Below are positions 51,685 to 64,000 of a DNA stretch of 64,000 nucleotides, piece after piece. How positions within the stretch are numbered: position 1 is the stretch's first letter; the number at the start of each line of letters is the position of its first letter. Position numbers and translations under genes: made by a program. The stretch is taken from positions 716,910-780,909 of the forward strand of contig CAUYUJ010015283.1 of NCBI GenBank assembly GCA_963575745.1. Direction: 5' to 3'. The notes beneath the pieces are model-generated. The model saw only the letters and a program-made list of their open reading frames with translations. It did not search any database and was not told the DNA's origin. The stretch comes from Prorocentrum cordatum (taxonomy: Eukaryota; Sar; Dinophyceae; Prorocentrales; Prorocentraceae).

Positions 51685-51925
51685 ACTGGGAGCCTTGGCG
51701 TTGAGAGCTTGTTACGTCACCCCTCGCTCTTGGGAGCCTTGGTGTTCAGAGATTGTTGCGTTGCCGCCCGTTCCTGAGCCTTGGCTGGGCCTTGGTGTCA
51801 GGAACGTGTTACGTCACCGCTCTCTGCTGGGAGCCTTGGTCTTATCAGCTTGTTTACGTCACCGTTCGCTCTTGGGAGCCTTGGTGTGAAGAGCTTTTTG
51901 CGTTATCGATCGCTGTCTATTTGGC
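51685..51925 (+). repeat. About 45-bp tandem repeat x 5
   Basis: Units CTTGGGAGCCTTGGTGTT, then AGAGCTTGTTACGTCACC, with drift. Confidence 0.75.
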
Positions 51926-51929
51926 GTCG

Positions 51930-53690
51930 CTGGGCCTTCTTGGGAGTCCTATTGGGGCCCTTGTCGGGCCCTTTTGGAGGCCTCTTGGGAATCTCTTGGG
52001 GGCCTCTTGGGGCTTCTTGGGGGGCTCTGGGGGCCTCCTGGGAGCTTCTTGGGGCGAAAGGCCAGACTTTTCAGTTCGTGGTCCCCCTCTTGGGGCCGTC
52101 TTGGGGCCCTCTTGGGCCGTCTTGGGCGCCTCTTGGGCCGTCTTGGCGCCCTCTTGGGCCGTTTTGGGGGCCTCTTGGGGGCCTCTTGGGCCGTCTTGGG
52201 GCGGTCTTGGGGGCCTCTTGGAGCGTCTTCAACGCAGTGAAAGCCGAAAAGTCTTGTATGCTAAAAATGTACCTTTCCCCATAGGGAATTAATGATGTTC
52301 GCCTCCCGGTGGCCCCTTGGGACGCCTCTTGAGGGCCTCTTGGGGCTTCTTGGGGGGCTCTGGGTGCCTCCTGGGAGCGTCTTGGGGCGAAAGGCTAGAC
52401 TTTTCGGTGCGTGGTCCCCCTTTTGGGGCCGTCTTGGGGCCCTCTTGGGCCGTCTTGGGCGCCTCTTGGGCCGTCTTGGCGCCCTCTTGGGCCGTTTTGG
52501 GGGCCTCTTGGGGGCCTCTTGGGCCGTCTTGGGGCGGTCTTGGGGGCCTCTTGGAGCGTCTTCAACGCAGTGAAAGCCGAAAAGTCTTGTATGCTAAAAA
52601 TGTACCTTTCCCATAGGGAATTAATGATGTTCGCCTCCCGGTGGCCTCTTGGGACGCCTCTTGAGGGCCTTTTGGGGCTTCTTGGGCGGCTCTGGGTGCC
52701 TCCTGGGAGCGTCTTGGGGCGAAAGGCTAGACTTTTCGGTGCGTGGTCCCCCTTTTGGGGCCGTCTTGGGGCCCTCTGGGGCCGTCTTGGGGCCCTCTTG
52801 GACCGTTTTGGGGGCCTCTTGGGAGCCTCTTGGGCCGTCTTGGGGCGGTCTTGGGGGCCTCTTGGAGCGTCTCCAACGCAGTGAAAGCCGAAAAGTCTTG
52901 TATGCTAAAAATGTACCTTTCCCCATAGGGAATTAATGATGTTCGCCTCCCGGTGGCCTCTTGGGACGCCTCTTGAGGGCCTCTTGGGGCTTTTTGGGGG
53001 GCTCTGGGTGCCTCCTGGGAGCGTCTTGGGGCGAAAGGCTAGACTTGTCGGTGCGTGGTCCCCCTTTTGGGGCCGTCTTGGGGCCCTCTTGGGCCGTCTT
53101 GGGCGCCTCTTGGGACGTCTTGGCGCCCTCTTGGGCCGTTTTGGGGGCCTCTTGGGAGCCTCTTGGGCCGTCTTGGGGCGGTCTTGGGGGCCTCTTGGAG
53201 CGTCTTCAACGCAGTGAAAGCCGAAAAGTCTTGTATGCTAAAAATGTACCTTTCCCCATCGGGAATTAATGATGTTCGCCTCCCGGTGGCCTCTTGGGAC
53301 GCCTCTTGAGGGCCTCTTGGGGCTTTTTGGGGGGGCTCTGGGTGCCTCCTGGGAGCGTCTTGGGGCGAAAGGCTAGACTTTTCGGTGCGTGGTCCCCCTT
53401 TTGGGGCCGTCTTGGCGCCCTCTTGGGCCGTCTTGGGGCCCTCTTGGACCGTTTTGGGGGCCTTCTGGGAGCCTCCTGGGCCGTCTTGGGGCGGTCTTGG
53501 GGGCCTCTTGGGCCGTCGTCAACGCCGTGAAGGCCGACAAAGCGCAGATGCTGAAAATATACATTTTCCTTTGGACAATAGATGATTTCGGCCTCTTGGG
53601 GCCCTCTTGGGACGCCCCTTGGGCGCCTCTTGGGGGCCTCTTGGGCCGTCTTGGGCGGTCTTGGGCTCTCTTGGAGCGTTCCTGGGGGGG
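51930..53690 (+). repeat. 312-333-bp higher-order repeat of CTTGGGGCC type
   Basis: Units begin GGGAATTAATGATGTTCGCC at 52284, 52616, 52928 and 53261, with a related unit before and a diverged one after. Each is a CTTGGGGCC minisatellite ending in a non-repetitive core (AACGCAGTGAAAGCCGAAAA, CTTGTATGCTAAAAATGTAC). Three consecutive units are nearly identical, so they spread recently. Confidence 0.9.
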
Positions 53691-54114
53691 AACCCGAAAA
53701 ACATGCAAAATTCCAAGGGAAAACCCAAAACCGGCCAGTAACACGCAGCTTCGCCCACACCAGAACGCCATCACTCGTACCTCGCTCTTTCCGCTACCCC
53801 CAAGAGGCCCAAGAGAGGCCCCAAAACGGCCCCCCAGAGGCGTCCAAACTGCCTCGAAGAGTCATCCGAGAGGCCTCCCACGAGACCCTAACGAACAGTC
53901 AAGAGGCTTCATACCCCAAACCCAGGCGCGGGATGGGCCGAAGGCTATTCGATATCCGCCGCCCCCTGTTTGCGTGTCACAGGGGTGCCGAGCATGCTGG
54001 ACGTTCTAGAAGGTTTGTGGCTCTTCTCAAGACTCCTTCTGAGCCTTCGACACAGAGCTGGCCACCAGGAAAGCTGCTCGAGAGGTGGTTGCCTGGGTTC
54101 TTCCTGCTCCAGAT

Positions 54115-54800
54115 GGCTCCAAGGTGGCCCACGATGGCCTCCGAGACGGCCAAGATGGCCCCAACTTCGCCCAAGATGCTCCAAGACGGCCCATGAGAAC
54201 TCAAGATGCCTCCAAGTGCGCCTAAGAAGCCTCCAAGACGGCCCCAGAGGCCCCCAAGAAGCCTCCAAGACGGCCCAAGAGGCCCCCAAGAGGTTCTCCA
54301 GGAGGGCTGGAAGAGGCCCAAATCAGTGATTTACCACAGGTGTCTGAATGATGTTGCCCATTGCTTCTTTTCGGCTTTCCGACGGCCCAGGACGTCCCAA
54401 GAGGCCCCACAATCGCCCCAAGATGGCTCAACATGCCTCCAAGATGGCCCCATGACGCCCCAAGAAGCCTTCCATACGGCCAAAACAGGGCCTCAAGACG
54501 GCCTAAGAGGCCTCCAAGGCGCCCAAGATGGCCTCCAAGATGGCCCTGAAGCGCCCCAAGAGGGCCAAAAGTCGGTCCAGAGGGCCATCCAAGACGGGTT
54601 CCGACGACGACCGACGGACCAGAAACGCACTAAGCCAGCCCAAGAAGCCCCCAAGAAGCTCAAGAAGGTCCCCAAGAGGCTCAAGGAGGCTTCCAAGGGG
54701 CCTCCGAGATGCCCACAAGGAGCTCCCAGAAGGCCCCGAGAGTCCTGCTCTCCTCCTCCTCCTCCTCCTCCTCCTCCTCCTCCTCCTCCTCCTCAGCCTC
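54115..54800 (-). repeat. CTTGGGGCC-type minisatellite and (CTC)n
   Basis: CCAAGATGGCC/CCAAGAGGCC units with a core at 54330-54385, ending in (CTC)n at 54750-54800. Confidence 0.75.
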
Positions 54801-54804
54801 CTCA

Positions 54805-55320
54805 GCCATCTTCCTCCTCCTGCTCTTCCTCCTCCCTATGCTTTCTCCATCTGGTCCTCCATCTCCTCCTCTTCTTTCTCCCCCGCGTGTTCCCCGAAGG
54901 GTTTCCAAAACGGCTGGGGGTGACACAAGGTCGGATAACTTGGCAGAGCTCTGGCCACAACGTTCCGCCACATAGGCGACTCCAAAAGGAAGGGGGAGGC
55001 AGTGCTTCGCCGTAGGCGTCTTCGATCGAATATCAACCCGAAGAAGCCTTGTGCATTAGAAACATAATGGCGGGGTAGGTGCACAAACATGAAGACACCA
55101 TCTGAGAACAGGGGAGAGTAGAGTTCATGTTGACAAATTGCGGGGGGGGGGGAGGAGAGGAACGGGAAGTAGGGTCAGGGTAAGACGGGAAGGGGCGGAG
55201 GAGGCGGAGGATGAGGCACATGACGACCAAAGTTCGTTCCCCTCAAGCCTCCTCATCCCTCATCCTCATACCCCGTTTCTCATCACCGCCCTCTCCCACA
55301 AGTATACAATGATGCAAGTC
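54805..55320. other. Unassigned single-copy stretch
   Basis: No exon, motif or repeat I can support. Confidence 0.35.
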
Positions 55321-55321
55321 A

Positions 55322-55366
55322 CCAACAGCACCACATCATTATCAGTATCATCATCGCCATCAACAG

Positions 55367-55411
<45 letters not shown>

Positions 55412-55423
55412 GGTCATAATCAG

Positions 55424-55468
<45 letters not shown>

Positions 55469-57470
55469 GGTCATCATCATCATTATCATCACCATCCTCG
55501 TCCTCGTCCTCATCAACATCATCCTCATCATCATCATCATCATCATCAACATCCTCAGTATCACCATCATCGCCGTAATCGTCGGCACCATCATCATCAT
55601 CACCATCACCATCACCACTATCATCGTCAGCATCGTCATCATCATTAACCTCACCGTCGTCATACGTTGAACCATTATGGCCACCACCACCACAACCATT
55701 ATGGTCATCATCAGCATCACAATCATCATCAGCATAAACGTCATCACAATCATCGTCATCATCAGCATCATCGCCATCATCTCTGCCATCGTCATTATCA
55801 TCGTCAGAAGCATCTTCATCAGCATCAGCATCAGCATAAGCATCAGCATCATCATCATCATCACCGTCGTCGTCAACGTCATCGTCATCTGCAGTACTGT
55901 CGCCGCCATCACCACCATCATCAACGGTGTCGTCGTCGCCGTCATCATCATCATCAACCACATCGTCATCTTAATCGCCACCACCACCATCCTCGCCACC
56001 GCCAACAACACCATTACGTACCAGCACCATCATCATCGTCGCCATCGTCATCACCATCATCATCACCATCATTTTGATCAATATCATCACCATCACCAGC
56101 AACAGCATCATTGTCATCATCACCATCAGTGGCGCAAGTACCAGCAGCGTCGACATCATCACCGGCACCATCATCACCAACACCATCATCGCATCATCGT
56201 CATCGTCACAATCACCATCAGAATCACCAACACCATCACAGCCAGCGTCAGAAACATCATCATCACACTCCGCATCATCGTCATCAGATTCGCCACCATC
56301 ATCACAACACTCATCAGTAGCATCAACATCATCATCAGCATCACCATCAACATCATCATCCCAAACATCCTCGTCATCATCATCATCAACTTCATCATCG
56401 TCGGCACCGTCATAATCATAATCCTCGCCATCATCATCATCCTCATCAACATCAGCATCGTCATCATCATCAGCCACACAATCATCGTACGCATCCCCAT
56501 ACTCACCATCATCCTCATCATCACCACCATCGACCCCTCCATTATCACCATCATTGCTGTCGTCGTCTTCAGCGTCGTCGCCGACATCACCAACATCAGC
56601 ACATCCATCATCATCAGCAGCATCGCAACCGCCACCATCACCATCATCATCATCGTCATCATCAGCATCATCATCAGCATCATCAGCAACATCATCACTA
56701 CCAGAATCATCAGCAGCATCAGCACACCCACGAGCATGTCAACCACCACTACCACCAGCAGCAGCCTCATCATCATCATAATCATCATCACCATCGTCAT
56801 CATCATCAGCATCATCACCGTCGTCGTCATCGTCATCGTCTTCGTCATCTGCAGCATCGTCGCCATCATCACCAGCACCATCGTCATCGTGATCATCATC
56901 ATCGTCAGTTTCATCACCACCACCAACATCATCACCACCACCGACATAATCACTATCATCATCCTCATCAGTATCGTCGTCATCGTCGTCAACATCATCA
57001 TCAGCTCCATCATCAGTGTCATCATCATCAACAGCATAATCATCATCATCATCATCCTCATCATTCCCATCATGTTCAGCAACATCATCGCCATCACCAT
57101 CACCATTCACACGCAAACATAATCATCGGCATTATAATGTCCGTCACCATCATCACAATCATCGTGGTCATTATCATCATCGGCACCATCATCAGCAGCA
57201 TAAGCACCATCATCATAATCCTCGCCATCATCATCATCAGCACCAGCATCACCATCATCAGCATCATCACCATTCGCTTCTCCATACTCATTATCATCCT
57301 GATCAGAGCCACCATCACCAGCATCATGACCATTATCGTTGTCGTCGTAAGCGTCGTCGTTATCACCACCAAAATCGTCACCATTATCATCATCACCATC
57401 ATCATCAGCATCATCAGCAGCATCACCATCACCATTACCATCACCATGACGATGACGATCACGATCGACG
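55322..57470 (+). repeat. (CAT)n-type triplet array
   Basis: About 2.1 kb of CAT/CAC/CGT triplets, purest at 55370-55480. The second such array in the window. Confidence 0.9.
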
Positions 57471-57479
57471 CCACCACCC

Positions 57480-58850
57480 CTCATCCCTCCCACCCTCCCC
57501 CTTCCTCCGCCCCTGCCCCCAGCACCCCTTCGAGCTGGAGGGGGGGGGCAGGGCAGGCACGATGACAGGCCCTGGAAGCTTCCGGAAAGAGCTGCCGAGG
57601 GACCTAGACAGAGCTTCTGAAGGACCCTCTGGTGAGCTTCCGGGCACGCGTAATGGATAAGACAATCTCAAACAAGCTCCGGGGCCACCCTGCGGCTCCG
57701 GCTCCTTAATCTGGAACCTCTCTCCGCTACCTCTCCGGGCCTAGCGAGGTGCAGGGGGCGGGGCTACAGGCGGGCGGCGGATGGGCGACGCGGCCGCCTC
57801 CCTCCGCTCCCTCTCTGGAGGCGCCGACGTCCACCACGCTCAGCGCGCCCAGGCACCCGCCGCCCGCCGCCCACGCGCGAGGCCGCAGGCGGCCCAGCGC
57901 CGCCGCGGCCGCGCCCGGTGCGGCGGCGGCCGCCGCCGCGGCCGCCGCGGGGAAGCCCGCCCGCAGCACGCCGAGGCGCAGGGGCGCGCCAAAGGTGGGC
58001 CCGCCGGCGTCCAGGGAGAGCTCCCCGAGGACCTGCTCGTCGGGTCGGGCGGATCCGCGCAAAGTCCTGGACTCCCTGGCCCGTTTCTCAGGGCGGATCC
58101 TGGCATGGCGACGAGAAGCCTCCAGGAGGCTCAGAAAGGGACGGAACACGCAAGGGAGGGCCGCCGTTGTCACCCAGGACGTCCAAGACGGCCCACGAAA
58201 TGTCTAAGGGTGCCGAGGTCGCCCCGAGGAGGCTCTAGATGGCCCAAGCATGTGGAAAGGCAGAGTGCCATCGCGCAGCCATCGTCCGGGTGCTGCTACA
58301 AGCGGTCCTGGCCCACGGCGTCCTCAGCCTCTCGCGCCACTTTGGAGCCTCAGGGGTCCTCTGGGCATTCATGAGGGGCGCTCTGGAGGCCATCTGGGTC
58401 TCCCTGGGAACCCTGGGACGCCGCCAGGAATACGTTTGCAACATGCGAAGCGCGGTGCCGTCGTCCAATGGCCGCTAAGATCCGAGGGCGCGAGAAGATC
58501 GACGACAGGAGCCCTGGAGCCAGACTTCTGCCACATTTTACAAGCCAGACCCATATGTGAGGCCCCCAGGGCCCAGAACCAGGCGAAAACGCCCTGTGAA
58601 AAATTTGCGACGCCTTGATGGCAGGGAAGCGGGGGCTAGCGAATCAGCTCACGCAGCTGGTCTCGGCGCTGGGAGGCGCATGTGTATCGGGGAGACGTGC
58701 CTAGCGGAGGGCCGAAACCAACTGCACGCAGCAGATCTTCTGCCCACTCCCTATCCCCCTCGGCGTCCAGCGGCAGTGCCTGTGAAGGTGGCGGTGGCAT
58801 GATCGCGGGCAGCTGCAACGACAAAAGGCCAATAGCAGAAGGGTGGGCCG
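57480..58850. other. GC-rich region, weak minus-strand coding signal
   Basis: A minus-strand ORF at 57727-58173 has DEQVLGELSLDAGGPTFGAP next to an Ala-rich run. It could be an exon but has no motif or clear splice sites. The rest is unassigned. Confidence 0.3.
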
Positions 58851-58854
58851 TGGG

Positions 58855-59150
58855 GGTGGGCCAGGGAGGGGGGGGGGGGGGAGGGGGAAGGGGGAGGGGG
58901 AAGGGGAGGGGGAGGGGGAGGGGAGGCAGGGGGAGGGTGGGCAGGGGGGAGGGGGAGGGGGAAGGCCATGGGGGCAGGGGGAGGGCGAGGGGGGGGGGAG
59001 CGGGCGAGGCAAGGAGGTGGAGGCCAAGGAGGAGGGGGAAGAACCGCCCGGGGTGGAGGAGGTGGAGGCCAAGGAGGAGGAGGAGGAGGAGGAGGAGGTG
59101 GAGGCCAAGGAGGAGGAGGAGGTGGAGGCCAAGGAGGAGGGAGAGTGAGA
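58855..59150 (+). repeat. Purine-rich GGGAGG tract
   Basis: About 300 bp of G/A, the later part with GGTGGAGGCCAAGGAGGAGG repeats. Confidence 0.75.
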
Positions 59151-59324
59151 GGGACGGAGGAAAGAGGAGGAGCGGACCAGCAGGTTTGGGACACGTCGAA
59201 GAGGAGGAGGGGTAGGAGGGTCAGCTTACCAAAACGCCATCTCATCGATACCTTCATCAACCTAGGTCTCAGCATTTCAAAATAGAGCGCGCAGAAACAA
59301 ATGGGGAATCACACCAGCATGAAC

Positions 59325-60355
59325 CCAGCGCGACCCCAATCCCACCAGCCCTTTGGGCGTGAGTGGTTTAGAGAGCCCGCTCTGTTCTCAACCCCCTTCT
59401 TCCCCTTCGGGGAGGGGTTTACCCCTCCCCCTACCCCCTCCCCCTGGGCCTGGAGAGGGCGTCTCGCGGGTCGTTGGAGGGGCCTTTTTTCACTCCTGGG
59501 AGGGCTAAAATTCGACACCCCTCACGAGGATTCTGGCCCCGACGGGGGGGGGGGAGAACAGTGCTCGCCCCATCTGTGATCGATCGCCCGACAGATGGCC
59601 CCAAGATTCCTCCCAGACCCCTCCCAAAGAGTCCCAAGAGGCCCCAAGAGGCCTCCAAGAGGCCCCCAAGATGCCCCCAAGAGGCGCCCAAGAGGCCCCA
59701 AGAGGCTCCCCCGAGGCACCCAAGACGCTCCTGGAAGCCCCTGGAGCCGCCAAGAGGCCCCCAAGACGCCCCAAACGGCCTCCAAGAGGCTCCCAAGAGG
59801 CCCGAAGAGGCTCCCCCAAGGCACCCAAGACGCTCCTAGAAGCCCCTGGGGCCGCCAAGAGGCCCCGAAGACGCCCCAAAAGGCCTCCAAGAGGCTCCCA
59901 AAACGACTCACACCACGACGAGGGCCCCGAACGACTCACACCACGAGGAGCCCGAACGAGTCACACCAGGAGGAGGGGCCCGAACGACTCACACGACGAC
60001 GAGGGGCCCGAACAACTCACACCACGAGAAGCCCGAACGACTCACACCAGGACGAAGAGCCCGAACGACTCACATCACGAAGAGCCCGAACGATTCACAC
60101 CAGGAAGAAGGGCCCGAACGACTCACACCAGGACAAGAAACCCCAAACGACTCAAACCACGAGGAGCGCTTTCTCTCCCTCCTCCTCCGCCTCGTCCTTC
60201 TCCCGCTCCCACCACAAGGAGGATGTACAAGGAGGCGGGAGGAAGGAGGAACAGGGGAGATATGCGGGGGCAGTCGGAAACACGCCTGAAAAACACGACT
60301 GTCGGCATGCTTCGCAAGAGTTGCTGTTTTGAGATGGGCTGGTGGGGATACGCGA
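59325..60355 (-). repeat. Composite repeat B'-minisatellite-A' (inverted copy of 29965-30850)
   Basis: B' at 59325-59500, a CCAAGAGGCCCC minisatellite at 59590-59905, a 25-28-bp tandem array at 59925-60160 (GAACGACTCACACCACGA, about ten units), and A' at 60170-60355. Ends A and B match 29965-30150 and 30690-30850 in reverse orientation, while the cores differ. Confidence 0.65.
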
Positions 60356-60394
60356 AGCGTAAAGAATTTGGAGAAAGCTTCCTCTTTCATGGGC

Positions 60395-60960
60395 ACATTG
60401 CTTGGCGTTGCTTGGCATGGCTTAGCATTCCGTGGCGTTGCGTGGCGGGGCATTGCTTGCCATTGTTGCGCATTGCTTGGCAATGTTTTGCGCCGTTTGT
60501 CGTTGCTTGGCGTTGCGTTGAGCTGTTGTTTCGTGTTACTTGACACTGCTTGGGATGGCATGACGTTGCATGGCGTTGCGTTGGCGTTGCTCGGTGCTGC
60601 ATTGCCTGACGTTGATCGGCAATTCTTGGAAACAAAACCAAGCAACCCGAGGGATGCAGTAACCCGTGGATTGTGGTCAAGCAACATAACTAAGCAACCC
60701 GACGAACCCAATAAAAAAAACACGACCAAGCAACTGGGAAAGCAGGGTTGTAAATAAACAAGACCAAGCAACCCAGGGAATGCAGTAAAACAACCCAAAC
60801 CCAGGCAATCCGAGGGACGCAGTGAAGGAACCAGACCTAGCAATCCCAGGGAAGGCCACAGTACGAAGCAAGACCTAGCAATCCAGGGAGAGGCCGCAAT
60901 AAGGCCAAACCACCACGAAGAAGGCGGCAATGAAGAAACAAGACCCAGTAACCCCGAGAG
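60395..60960 (+). repeat. Two degenerate short-unit arrays
   Basis: 60395-60610: GCGTTGCTTGGC-type units. 60635-60960: ACCAAGCAACCCAGGGAATG-type units about 45-60 bp apart. The second resembles the complement of the first at its AGCAAC core, so the pair is roughly inverted. Confidence 0.6.
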
Positions 60961-61374
60961 CCGTCGGGCGGCACAGGCCTCGCAACCACCAGTTCTTCTA
61001 AGCGAACCAGTCTGACGCCTGATTGGGGGAAGGTATATTCGACGTGAAGCTGTCATACTCCTTCACACACTCGGGACTCCTACACACAGCATGCGTAATA
61101 TCATACCTAACCTCTTCTTCGTGTCCAAGAAGGCATCGCGGGCCACACGCGCACGCCCCGCGCGCGCATCGAAACCATTCAACACAGAGACAGCGTACTT
61201 GCCATAATCATCAAAATCGTGTCGCACGTCCCCCCCCTCTCTCCCCCCCCCTCCACCTCCCCTCCCTCCACCCTCCCTCGCCCTCCCCGTCCGTCCTTCC
61301 ACGCCACTCCCCTCCTCCCAGGAGCGAGGGAGAGACAACCACAACCGCTGTACTGAGGGAACCTCCCCTCGACC

Positions 61375-61510
61375 CGGCGGCTGCGGGCGCCCCTGACTCG
61401 CACATGACCCTCCTCCGCAACCCCGCGACCGCGCAGAGCTGCGCGCTCTTCCCGCACCCAGCCGGCCCCGCCAGCGCCGCACGCTCCCCTGCTCGCGGGT
61501 TGCGAAAGGT
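61375..61510 (-). CDS. Candidate P-loop NTPase exon
   Basis: The minus strand reads ERAALAGPAGCGKSAQLCAV, then AGLRRRVMCESGAP. GPAGCGKS fits Walker A (GXXXXGKS). A possible acceptor (GCGAGCAG) lies upstream. No Walker B is seen nearby, so the family is open. Confidence 0.4.
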
Positions 61511-61514
61511 GCCC

Positions 61515-63000
61515 CTGGCCCAAGGCACACCCAGCTGTTCGCTCCGTTCTGGGTCCCCCGGGGCCCTCTGGGCCTCGTGAGGGGTGCTCTGCAGGCATGG
61601 ACCTCCTCGGGAACCCTGAGCGCGCCCTGGGCCAAGGGTACTTCTGGCAACACCCGACCTGCGCACAGCGCCCAGGACGCCCCGCGCAGCACCGGCCCGC
61701 GCGGGCCCTCCAGGCGCGCCCCCGACAGGCGGAGTAGCGCTCCCCCGTCCATTGGCGGTGACCGCTGCCCACCGACGGGGATCCGCCCCGCCGGGGCGCT
61801 GGCCTGCGCGCCGGACGGCGGGTGCGGCGGGCGGAGGCCGCCCCGAGCCGAATTTCGGCGGTGGCAATGGGTCGGACTCGGCATTGCTCTCGACCGCCAC
61901 CCTTTCCGGCGAAGGGAGGCCGAGCTCTGAGTCCCAGGCGGCCCAAAGCACAGAAACGAGAGGGCGGCGGACGGTGTTCAGCGCTAGAAGCGACGGGGCG
62001 GCTGCGACGGGGGGGAGGAGGAGGAGGAGCAGCGGGATGAGGCAGAGGGAGAGGGGGGCATGGGGGAGGCAGCGCTCGGCTATCGGAAAGAGATCATCCA
62101 CCACGATTCCCCCTCGCGGCGACGAGAGGGCACTGTGCCTCTCGTTCGGTGGCCTGCGACGACGACGCTGCGGCAAGATCTGAGGCGCGGGCTCGGGCAA
62201 GCTGACGAACGGCCTGCCTGTAAAACCGTGCCGAGGACGGAGGGGGGAAGCAACAAAGAGCCTGGGGATGGGGGAGGATAGGGGGTGCGGACGGCGAGTG
62301 GCGCAAGTGAGAAGGGGGGCGGGCAGGGGGAAGGGGGGAGCGGGGAGGGAGCCGCGAGTGCGGACGGCGGGCGGCGCGCGTGAGAGTGAGATGCAGGACA
62401 GAGGCTGCCAGGACCTCGAGCCCCAATGCGACAAGCGACGTACCCGACACACATCCAACGGAACAGCAGACAGGGAGCTTCGTCGGACATTGCTGGGAGC
62501 TTGAGCAAGCAATGATCTCCCGAGCTCTGAGGCAGAGGACCTGGGCATGGCACGGCCACTCCTCATGAAGGGGAGAGGTGGGGGACGAGAGACTGTACGG
62601 AAGGAAACTGGGACTGCAGGGAAACAGGCCTGGATGGAGGGAGGGGTGGGGAGAATTATGAAGGGGGCGATCGAAGAAGGACGGCGGATGGCGGATGGCG
62701 CAAGGAGGAAGCGGCGGATGAGTAGGAGGGATGAGAAGGCAAGCAGGAGAGACGAGGGAGAGGCGGAGAAGAGGTGGCGCAGAGGGCGCCGAAGGCAGAA
62801 GCTAAAGAACAAACGAGCGGCAGGATGACAGATGAGCAACAACACCAGCAGCAGAAGCACGAAGGGGGGGGGCGGCCGGCGGAGAAATACGAACGAGTGC
62901 GCGGGGATGAGGAGGAGGAAGAGGAGGAGGAAGGGGAGGATGATGACGACGACGACGACGAGGGCGACGACGAAGAAATCGAGAACGACGAGACCAAATA
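61515..63000. other. GC-rich region without supported genes
   Basis: Long frames exist on both strands (for example minus 61211-62860) but composition is biased and no motif apart from the P-loop is present. Confidence 0.35.
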
Positions 63001-63009
63001 TGGCGACGA

Positions 63010-63150
63010 TGGCGACGACGAGCGGCGGTCCTTATCCGTGCATCTGTCCGCCATGGCCTTAGCCTGTACGCCCACCCGCACCGAGTCCAGCGTTAGGCGG
63101 CCCAGCAGGTCGGAGATGCACTGGCAGGCCAGGAGGCAGAGGGGGAGGAG
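63010..63150 (-). CDS. Candidate exon, unknown function
   Basis: The minus strand reads LACQCISDLLGRLTLDSVRV and GVQAKAMADRCTDKDRR, with normal globular composition, between purine/pyrimidine-rich tracts as for other exons here. No family. Confidence 0.4.
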
Positions 63151-63299
63151 GATGAGTGGAAGGAGGGAGGGGGAGGGGGGGGAGGAGGGGGACGAGGAAG
63201 ATGAAGGTCCTCCTGCACCTCCTCTTCCTCGTCATCCCTGTCCGTCCTCCCCCTCCTCATTATTCTCATTATCCTTCTCCTCATCCCTCCCAGCTCCTC

Positions 63300-64000
63300 G
63301 TTCTCCTTCTGCCATCTTCCAGCAAGCCTCTGCGCACCCTGCCCATCAGGGATCGGCGCTGGCGCAACGTTGGGATATCACCAGGACGCGATGCAGCTCA
63401 AGCAAGCGCCACCACCTGCCAAATTCGGGGTACTCTGAAGTGTGGGGGCAAGGCACCGAAACATGTTGCATGCTGGCACGTCAGGCAATGGAATTTAGAG
63501 TATATTCGTTGCTACGTGCACGTATGCGTTATGGCAAAGATGGCTCGATCTTCGGGGCCGCCCCGACGCGCAAACCCCACATGCATCACCGAAAACTGTA
63601 CGGAACGCGTTTCCTGTATCTTACACACGGTTCACTTGTGGGGGTGGCCGCAGGCGAACCTCTTCATTGATGGTGGTGCGGTATTGTGTCTAAATGGAGC
63701 CTTCTGATCGCTAAAATAAGGGGGGGTCCGCCAAAGCAAACCATTCCACATCACTTGGTGACCTCGGCAACGGGAGATGTCCCCTGGCACGGTGACCCGC
63801 GGATCCCGAGCACGCTGACCGAAAAGCTCTTCGAATGGCGTCACATGTGACAAGAATGTATACATACATCGATAAAGCTAATCTGCTCCAGTCGCCCTCG
63901 AATCCTGGCCGCAGTTGCATATCATCCAGGACTTACGCGCGTGAATGCCTCCCATACGGTGCATACTCATCAATTTGGTGGTCCCCATTCCGGTGTCTGA
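63300..64000. other. Unassigned right end
   Basis: A minus-strand frame at 63632-63865 starts near HVTPFEELFGQRARDPRVTV, which recalls the TPFE-x-x-FG segment of integrases, but nothing else supports it. Confidence 0.3.

Noticed and set aside
61211-62860. 549-residue minus-strand ORF
   Set aside because: GC-driven open frame with Ser/Pro/Arg bias; only the P-loop stretch looks real and is listed separately.
63632-63865. Integrase fragment (TPFEELFG)
   Set aside because: One short segment only; no DDE residues or flanking pol sequence.

Overview
The window is nuclear DNA of a dinoflagellate, probably a large-genome lineage; I cannot name the genus. The evidence is four copies or relics of the dinoflagellate spliced leader (DinoSL), dinoflagellate-type Ty1/copia retrotransposons, high GC, and genes made of short exons separated by low-complexity tracts. 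Most of the 64 kb is tandem and dispersed repeat. Confident coding signal covers perhaps a quarter of it, and much of that is transposon-derived or frameshifted.

Layout. (1) 1-5.3 kb, minus strand: a frameshifted coding run holding a Cys/His region, an RNase H domain, a Pro/Ala-rich stretch and a superfamily 1 (UPF1/DNA2-like) helicase. (2) 6.7-11.2 kb, minus strand: short exons that look like a split TrmN6/YfiC-type adenine methyltransferase (motif I, acidic motif II and NPPY on separate exons). (3) 12.0-13.2 kb, minus strand: an ABC-ATPase exon fragment beside the 3' end (RNase H, polypurine tract, LTR) of a Ty1/copia element. (4) 14.2-34.2 kb, plus strand: a unidirectional run of host genes. 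The first has a CX5R phosphatase-like exon, an exon with an ART-like pattern and an ankyrin exon. The second is a long unrecognised multi-exon gene (22.4-29.96 kb). The third is an unrecognised exon at 30.9-31.7 kb. The fourth is a two-exon gene at 32.85-34.18 kb. Two of these genes are preceded by relict DinoSL. Their introns are purine- or pyrimidine-rich tracts and tandem arrays. (5) 36.2-47.7 kb, minus strand: a decayed Ty1/copia element with 5' LTR, primer-binding site, gag, protease, integrase and RT-RNase H, broken by a 1.9 kb insertion and by an extra 577-residue ORF. (6) 48-64 kb: mostly (CAT)n arrays, CTTGGGGCC-type minisatellites and other tandem repeats, with a two-exon minus-strand gene tail at 49.7-50.3 kb and isolated exon candidates at 61.4 and 63.1 kb.

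The most notable signals are these. A near-perfect DinoSL lies inside both LTR copies of the copia family, about 100 bp from the LTR start. A 14-15 nt motif (GCGGCGAYAAGCCWG) recurs over 20 times, only on the sense strand of the plus-strand gene cluster, and in different reading frames. A composite repeat about 1 kb long is present twice in inverted orientation around a variable minisatellite core.
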